Source: Candidatus Bipolaricaulota bacterium
Lineage (GTDB): Bacteria > Bipolaricaulota > Bipolaricaulia > UBA7950 > UBA9294
DNA length: 64,000 nucleotides
Direction of reading: 5' to 3'
Assembly (NCBI GenBank): GCA_028278555.1
Contig: JANQEA010000079.1
Coordinates: 124,001 to 188,000 of the forward strand
Part shown: positions 59,722 through 64,000 of the stretch, piece after piece
Numbering within the stretch: position 1 is the first letter of the stretch
Layout: the number at the start of each line of letters is the position of its first letter
Position numbers and translations under genes: made by a program
The notes under the pieces: generated by a model
Seen by the model: the letters and a program-made list of their open reading frames with translations, nothing else
What the model was told of the DNA's origin: nothing
The model's database searches: none

Positions 59722-60921
59722 ATGTGGAAGAACGTCCGACTGCTCTTCTCGAAGGAGTTGACCGGAGCGATCCGAGATCGTCGGACGCTCTTCCTGACCG
59801 TCTTCTTCCCGCTGATCTTCTATCCGCTCGTCCTTTCGGTGATCGGCCAGTTCAACGAGGCCGAGCGCGTCCGGTACGAGTCGCTGATTCCGACGATCCT
59901 CGTTGTCGATCACGCTGGCGATGAGACGTTCAGCGCCGAGCTCGTGCAGAACGAATCACTCTATTGGCGCGCCGCCGGATCGACCGAAGAAGGGTTGGCC
60001 GGTCTGAAAGGGGACGAGGGGCACGTCCTGATGCTCGTCGAGAAGGAATCGGGCGGCGAGGGGATCGGCCTCGAGGTGACGCTCTACTACGACCAGGCCG
60101 ACCCGTTCGCGCCGATCGCGGCATCGCAGGTTCGCGGGTTCCTCGAGGCCTATCTCCAGCGGGTGGTCGCCGACAAGCTCGACGTGCTCGGCTACGACAT
60201 CGACGAGCTGACCCCGCCGCTGACCGTCCGGACCGAGGATGTGGCGACCGGCGAGTCGCTCGGGCGGATGATCCTCAGCCGCCTCCTGCCGTACTTCATG
60301 GTCCTCGCGATCTTGACCGGCGCGATGGGGCTCGGTGCGGAGATCACCGCGGGGGAGAAGGAGCGAAGCACGATCGCTACGCTCCTCGTCAGCCAGCTTT
60401 CGCGGACCGAGATCGTCCTCGGGAAGTTCCTGACCATCCTGACGGTCTCGCTGACGTCGTCGCTCCTTTCGGCAGTCGGTCTGCTGATCGGCGTCCGCTT
60501 CTTCGGCGGCGGACTGACCCCGGCGAGCGTCTCCGGTGCGGCCGTCTTCCGCCTGGATCTGCCGGCGCTCGGCTGGATGCTCGTCGTCCTCGTCCCGCTC
60601 GCCGTGATCCTCGCTGCGTTGGTGATCATCGTCGGGACCTACGCGCGGAGCCAGAAGGAGGCGAGCACGTATCTCCTCCCGATCTACATGGTGATCGTTC
60701 TGGTCGGGATGATGTCGATGACCGGCGGAGTGACGTTCGAGGGGACGCGCTACTTCATCCCGGTCGCCAACGCCCTCTACGCGCTGCAGGGGATCATCGT
60801 CGGGGACCTCGTGACAACGAACGTGGTCTACACGCTGATTGCGAACGTCGTCTGCGGCGCGATTCTGATCGCCGCCGCCGTCCGGCTGTTCAAGCGAGAG
60901 GCTGTCCTGTTTCGGAGTTAG
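59722..60921 (+). CDS. natB: ABC-2 type permease, NatB-like
   Basis: 399-residue membrane protein: TM1 (residues ~20-43, RRTLFLTVFFPLIFYPLVLS), then a large extracytoplasmic region (~45-190), then five to six membrane segments, with GAEITAGEKERSTIATLL preceding one of them. Matches NatB/ABC-2 permeases that pair with NatA. The exporter substrate is not known. Possibly a Na+-efflux pump or a membrane-modifying ABC unit. Confidence 0.88.
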   Translation: MWKNVRLLFSKELTGAIRDRRTLFLTVFFPLIFYPLVLSVIGQFNEAERVRYESLIPTILVVDHAGDETFSAELVQNESLYWRAAGSTEEGLAGLKGDEGHVLMLVEKESGGEGIGLEVTLYYDQADPFAPIAASQVRGFLEAYLQRVVADKLDVLGYDIDELTPPLTVRTEDVATGESLGRMILSRLLPYFMVLAILTGAMGLGAEITAGEKERSTIATLLVSQLSRTEIVLGKFLTILTVSLTSSLLSAVGLLIGVRFFGGGLTPASVSGAAVFRLDLPALGWMLVVLVPLAVILAALVIIVGTYARSQKEASTYLLPIYMVIVLVGMMSMTGGVTFEGTRYFIPVANALYALQGIIVGDLVTTNVVYTLIANVVCGAILIAAAVRLFKREAVLFRS

Positions 60922-60931
60922 TCGCGATCCG

Positions 60932-60973
60932 CGCGATCCTTCGGATCGCGTGCGAGAAACGCTGGCGTTTCTC
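60932..60973. terminator. tandem hairpins between convergent genes
   Basis: Two hairpins: CGCGATCC (60932-60939) with GGATCGCG (60943-60950), and GAGAAACGC (60954-60962) with GCGTTTCTC (60965-60973). They lie between the natB and smpB stops and probably end transcription from both sides, though T tails are short. I looked for tmRNA here and found none. Confidence 0.55.
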
Positions 60974-61010
60974 TCGTCTGGGTCTCAAAGCGGCAAATAC
61001 TCGCTAGCTA

Positions 61011-61475
61011 TCAGACCTGTTGGCCTCTCGAGTAGCGCTTGAGCACCTCGTCGGTCCGACGCTTCTCGTCCTCTTCGCGGAGCTTCCGCCGCTTGTCGTA
61101 CGTCGCGCGTCCCTTGGCGAGGCCGAGCTCGACCTTCGCGTAGCCGCGCTTGAAGTAGACGCGGAGCGGAACGAGTGTGTAGCCGCGTTCCTGGAGCTGG
61201 GTCGTCAGACGGTGAATCTCCCGCCGATGGAGGAGGAGGCGCCGATCACGGAGCGGATCGGCGTTGTGGATCGAGCCCTGCTGATAGGGTGCGATGTGAA
61301 CACCCTTCAGCGCCGCCTCTCCGCGCCGGACGACGGCGAACCCGTCCTGAATCGAGCAGCGACCGGCGCGGAGGGACTTGACCTCCGTACCGGTGAGGAC
61401 GATCCCCGCCTCGATCGTATCGAGGATGTCGTACTCGTGACGGGCTCTGCGGTTCGTCGCGACAGCGTGAGTCAT
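61011..61475 (-). CDS. smpB: SsrA-binding protein SmpB
   Basis: 154-residue partner of tmRNA in ribosome rescue. Features: NRRARHEYDILDTIEAGIVLTGTEVKSLR, LHRREI and a C-terminal basic tail KGRATYDKRRKLREEDEKRR. The ssrA gene is not in the intergenic sequence next to it. Divergent from the phosphatase gene. Confidence 0.96.
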   Translation of the reverse strand: MTHAVATNRRARHEYDILDTIEAGIVLTGTEVKSLRAGRCSIQDGFAVVRRGEAALKGVHIAPYQQGSIHNADPLRDRRLLLHRREIHRLTTQLQERGYTLVPLRVYFKRGYAKVELGLAKGRATYDKRRKLREEDEKRRTDEVLKRYSRGQQV

Positions 61476-61505
61476 CGTGAGGACAGACTAGCCCAGCCCC
61501 TGACG

Positions 61506-61534
61506 TTGCGCAAGGCCGGAAGCGCCGATAGGAT
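61506..61534 (+). promoter_or_regulatory. promoter of the DUF84 phosphatase gene
   Basis: TTGCGC (61506-61511), 17-bp spacer, TAGGAT (61529-61534). The start of transcription falls at the ATG (61542), so the mRNA is likely leaderless. Confidence 0.5.
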
Positions 61535-61541
61535 CGGCGCG

Positions 61542-62072
61542 ATGATCGTCTACGTCGCATCGAGCAACCCGACCAAGCTTCGAGCGGTCCGAGACACTTT
61601 CACCGAGTGGTATGCGGGTGAACAGATCACCGCGCACGCGATCGCGCCTCCGGCCGGCCTGCCGGAGCAACCCTTTGGCGAGGAGGTTGCGCGCGGTGCC
61701 GTGTCGAGGGCGATGGCCGCCATCGAGTCGACCGATGCGGATTGCGGCGTCGGCATCGAAGCCGGGCTCGTCCGATGTCCGGGAACCGAACGTTGGCTGA
61801 GCGTTCAGATCTGTGCGGTTGCCGATCGGGACAGGAGAACCTCGCTTGGGCTAGGCCCCGGATACGAGCTTCCTGCTGCGCTTCGCGAGGCGGTTCTCGC
61901 CGGCGCACCGCTCCGGGAGGCTCTTCGCCTGACCCACTCGGTCGACGACACGGATCATCGCGGGGCGATTCACTTCCTCTCGGACGGTCGCCTCGACCGC
62001 TATCGGATTTCGCGCGAGGCGGTTCGGATGGCGCTCCTCTCCGCTGAACAGGGCCTGTGCGAGTCGCCCTGA
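61542..62072 (+). CDS. inosine/xanthosine triphosphatase (DUF84/YjjX-like)
   Basis: 176-residue NTPase that cleans non-canonical purine nucleotides. It begins VYVASSNPTKLRAV (SxNxxK) and carries GVGIEAGLV. The C-terminus ends without a tail. Divergent from smpB; ATG chosen at the only sensible position, with no ribosome site but a leaderless-type promoter. Confidence 0.85.
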   Translation: MIVYVASSNPTKLRAVRDTFTEWYAGEQITAHAIAPPAGLPEQPFGEEVARGAVSRAMAAIESTDADCGVGIEAGLVRCPGTERWLSVQICAVADRDRRTSLGLGPGYELPAALREAVLAGAPLREALRLTHSVDDTDHRGAIHFLSDGRLDRYRISREAVRMALLSAEQGLCESP

Positions 62073-62170
62073 CGAGTGGAGAATGCCGCGCGGACACGCG
62101 TCCCTTGATTCCGCGACAGAGACGCGAGATCGCGCGGACGCGGCTCTCCATCTGAATTTCGCTGCGATCC

Positions 62171-62176
62171 TATACT
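62171..62176 (+). promoter_or_regulatory. -10 box (TATACT) for the terminal surface protein
   Basis: TATACT 66 nt before the ATG at 62242; no good -35 lies 16-18 bp upstream. The region 62073-62241 otherwise has nothing recognised apart from GC-rich inverted segments. Confidence 0.3.
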
Positions 62177-62241
62177 CGCCTTCAGGAGACTGTCTTGATA
62201 TGCATCTATTCCTTGTTCGACGCCGGAACAGGAGGCCAAGA

Positions 62242-64000
62242 ATGAACAGGACGAATCGGCGAGGAATCGCGCTCGCCGTGGTGCTGGTAGGGTTGATATC
62301 GTGGGCGACCCTCGCGCTCCCCAGCTTCTCCGATCGGAACATCGATGCGGGGAATCTGAATCCCACCGATACGATCATGGTGATGGAGATTCGCGTGACG
62401 CGCGGAGCGGGGGAGGATGTGACACTCGCGTCGATCACGATCCGAAACACGGGGACGGCCGAGGATGGCGACATCGAGAAGATCATCGTGGAGGATGACG
62501 GCGATGTGCTCGGGGAAACCGACAATCTGGCCGGAATCACGAGCAGCAATGGCGTGACGATCCCACTCAGCTATCACCTCGACAACACGACGCACACCGT
62601 CAAGATCTTCATCGTGGTCGGCACGAACGTTGAAGGCGGCGAGACGGTCGACCTGCAAGCCCTCGTCGACTACACGAGCGGCGGCGCGCCGGGAACCAGC
62701 ACATGGATCTCGGATCTGACGGGCGAGACGATTCGCAACGGCGGGTTCGACGAACTCGATGACAGCTCGCCGGATGCGGCCTACCTCAACCCGACCGACG
62801 AAGCGATCGTCCAGACCTCCATCTTCACCGACAACGATGCGAACGGGAGTGACGTCCAGTGGGCCGGTGACGGGGTGACGACGATCGTGGAGGTCGAGAA
62901 CCTCGGAACAGCCCTGCCCGAAGACATTGCGGATATCCGGGTGACTCTGACGATCGGGGGAGACGACTACGTCGCGATCGGCAACGACTGGGCCGCATGG
63001 ACGCCGGCGAGTCCGATGCCGTTCCGATACGAGGACTTCTGGGGCCCGGGCGGGGCTGCAGACAATCCTCCGGTTATCCCGGACAACAGCGGGGTCACGG
63101 TCACAGTCGAGATGCGCGTCGAGGACGAGACGAGCGTCACGGACAAGCGAACGATTCGCACAGAGACGACCCTTCACGTCCAGGAGATGGGAGAAGGACC
63201 GGACGGGGCACTCGTCGCCTATGAGCAGAGCATCGCTTCCGATACGACGCAGACGATTCGCAAGCAAGGGTTCGAGGTGGTGGAAGACGACAGCGACAGC
63301 CTCGACTCCGGGACGGCCGCGACCGGTGATGTCGTCATTCAGACGGTCCGCGCATTCGATGACGATTCGAACCTCAAGGATCTTCGACTGATCCGGTTCT
63401 GGCTGCAGAACCGCGGGTCGGCCGACGGCGACGAGATCGCGCAAGTCCAGCTGAAGGCCGGCGCGCAGACGCTCCTGACGCTTACGGGTGCGGAGCTCGA
63501 CAACTTCAGAACCGGTCGCTCGCACGAGCTCGATATCGAAATCGCTCCCGGGGACAAGGGCTTCGACATCGAAGACAACGAGGAGCAGGTCTTCAAGATC
63601 TACTACACGATCGGCGTACCGGACGACGGACACACGCTCGAACCTTCCGTGCGCTTCGTGGTTGAGGAGCAGCCAGACGGACCTGTTTTCGTCAGCGACT
63701 TCGTGAACTATCCCGATGAAATCGGCCTCTACGAGCCGGGATTCGAGTTCATCGAGAACATGACGCCTCCGAACGGCGGCGCGGCGTACTCCGGGCAGAA
63801 GCTGCTCGCCCAGAAGATCCGGCTCGAGGATCGCGACGAGGACGACGACGACGTGACGATCGATCCGGTTGTTGTCCGTAACGAGGGGACGGCGAGCGGA
63901 AATCCGGACGTCGTCAAGATCGAGATCTGGCGCCAAGATGAGGAAGACGGGACCGAGGTCAAGATCGGAGAATCGAGCGACCTCAACGGATTCCGAACCG
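62242..64000 (+). CDS. secreted protein with repeated CARDB-like beta domains (C-terminus cut by window)
   Basis: 586 residues to the window edge. A signal peptide (residues ~8-26, IALAVVLVGLISWATLALP) is followed by four successive beta-rich modules of about 120-150 residues with a shared strand of type ITIRNTGTAEDGD, VEVENLGTALPED, FWLQNRGSADGDE and VVVRNEGTASGNP. This looks like CARDB-type cell-adhesion modules. It is rich in Asp/Glu, which suggests Ca2+ binding, and likely forms part of a surface or archaellum-like envelope structure. ATG 62242 follows AGGAGG. Confidence 0.8.
   Translation, partial: MNRTNRRGIALAVVLVGLISWATLALPSFSDRNIDAGNLNPTDTIMVMEIRVTRGAGEDVTLASITIRNTGTAEDGDIEKIIVEDDGDVLGETDNLAGITSSNGVTIPLSYHLDNTTHTVKIFIVVGTNVEGGETVDLQALVDYTSGGAPGTSTWISDLTGETIRNGGFDELDDSSPDAAYLNPTDEAIVQTSIFTDNDANGSDVQWAGDGVTTIVEVENLGTALPEDIADIRVTLTIGGDDYVAIGNDWAAWTPASPMPFRYEDFWGPGGAADNPPVIPDNSGVTVTVEMRVEDETSVTDKRTIRTETTLHVQEMGEGPDGALVAYEQSIASDTTQTIRKQGFEVVEDDSDSLDSGTAATGDVVIQTVRAFDDDSNLKDLRLIRFWLQNRGSADGDEIAQVQLKAGAQTLLTLTGAELDNFRTGRSHELDIEIAPGDKGFDIEDNEEQVFKIYYTIGVPDDGHTLEPSVRFVVEEQPDGPVFVSDFVNYPDEIGLYEPGFEFIENMTPPNGGAAYSGQKLLAQKIRLEDRDEDDDDVTIDPVVVRNEGTASGNPDVVKIEIWRQDEEDGTEVKIGESSDLNGFRT

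Noticed and set aside
57869-60921. Calling the ABC cluster nosDFY
   Set aside because: The permease is NatB-like and no nitrous oxide reductase or copper chaperone genes are present; only the middle protein resembles NosD.
60922-61010. tmRNA (ssrA) next to smpB
   Set aside because: The 89-bp gap is too short and shows only two hairpins; no tRNA-like ends or tag frame.

Overview
This 64-kb window is a high-GC bacterial chromosome fragment from a strict anaerobe. Roughly 58 protein genes and one tRNA are supported, and they are packed tightly with many 4-bp ATGA or GTGA stop/start overlaps. The left end carries the carbonyl branch of a folate-type Wood-Ljungdahl pathway: acsB, acsC, acsD, acsE, the corrinoid activator acsV, two CooC-type ATPases, a DUF3786 protein, and NuoE/NuoF-like NADH subunits. 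Ferredoxin-linked 2-oxoacid oxidoreductase genes, an acetate symporter, AMP-forming acetyl-CoA synthetase, a HycI-type hydrogenase protease, class II aldolase and a PPi-like phosphofructokinase fit an anaerobe that makes or consumes acetate. Candidatus Bipolaricaulota (OP1/Acetothermia) or a similar deep-branching acetogen-like lineage is my best guess. It is inference from gene content and was not tested.

Layout. 1-11.4 kb (minus strand): one long CODH/ACS-type operon with a promoter before the DUF3786 gene and an internal promoter before acsB. The CO dehydrogenase subunit (acsA/cooS) is not in the window. 11.4-17.8 kb: PLP lyase and oligoribonuclease, then a DUF485-ActP-like acetate symporter pair convergent with acetyl-CoA synthetase, then a lytic transglycosylase. 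17.8-23.0 kb (plus): DUF502, accD, accA, hycI-like, aldolase, phosphofructokinase. 23.0-28.5 kb (minus): NUDIX, korCBAD, OB-fold protein, rpmB, tsaB, ribF. 28.6-33.4 kb: ruvB, CDP-alcohol phosphotransferase, the floA/nfeD membrane pair with a 43-residue follower, and an anchored hypothetical. 33.5-38.6 kb: pmbA/tldD, a secreted barrel/adhesin-like protein, a nitroreductase. 38.6-42.5 kb: tRNA-CAU, RNase H-like, dtd, rpmF, a small membrane protein, ftsZ and a response regulator. 42.5-50.6 kb: GNAT, PKD surface protein, phoH, mtaB, AMMECR1, LytR-like, rsfS. 50.6-64 kb: a helicase-nuclease, HU, aminotransferase, MBL hydrolase, serS, a natA / beta-helix / natB cluster, smpB, a DUF84 phosphatase and a truncated surface protein.

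How the parts fit together. ActP-like symport plus acetyl-CoA synthetase bring in and activate acetate. Acetyl-CoA synthase with the corrinoid protein and methyltransferase interconvert acetyl-CoA with a methyl group and CO. The Kor-type complex and NuoEF-like subunits link ferredoxin and NADH pools. Acetyl-CoA carboxylase subunits beside aldolase and phosphofructokinase lead to lipid synthesis and glycolysis. The pathway could run in either direction.

The most unusual signals are: an FtsZ with an added N-terminal domain that resembles DnaA domain I or the DnaX (tau) C-terminal domain; a recurring promoter layout in which the -10 box lies about 7-8 nt before the start codon, implying leaderless mRNAs; a small ORF overlapping the aldolase start; a beta-helix protein inserted between the two genes of a Nat-type ABC exporter; and several enzymes with altered signature residues.
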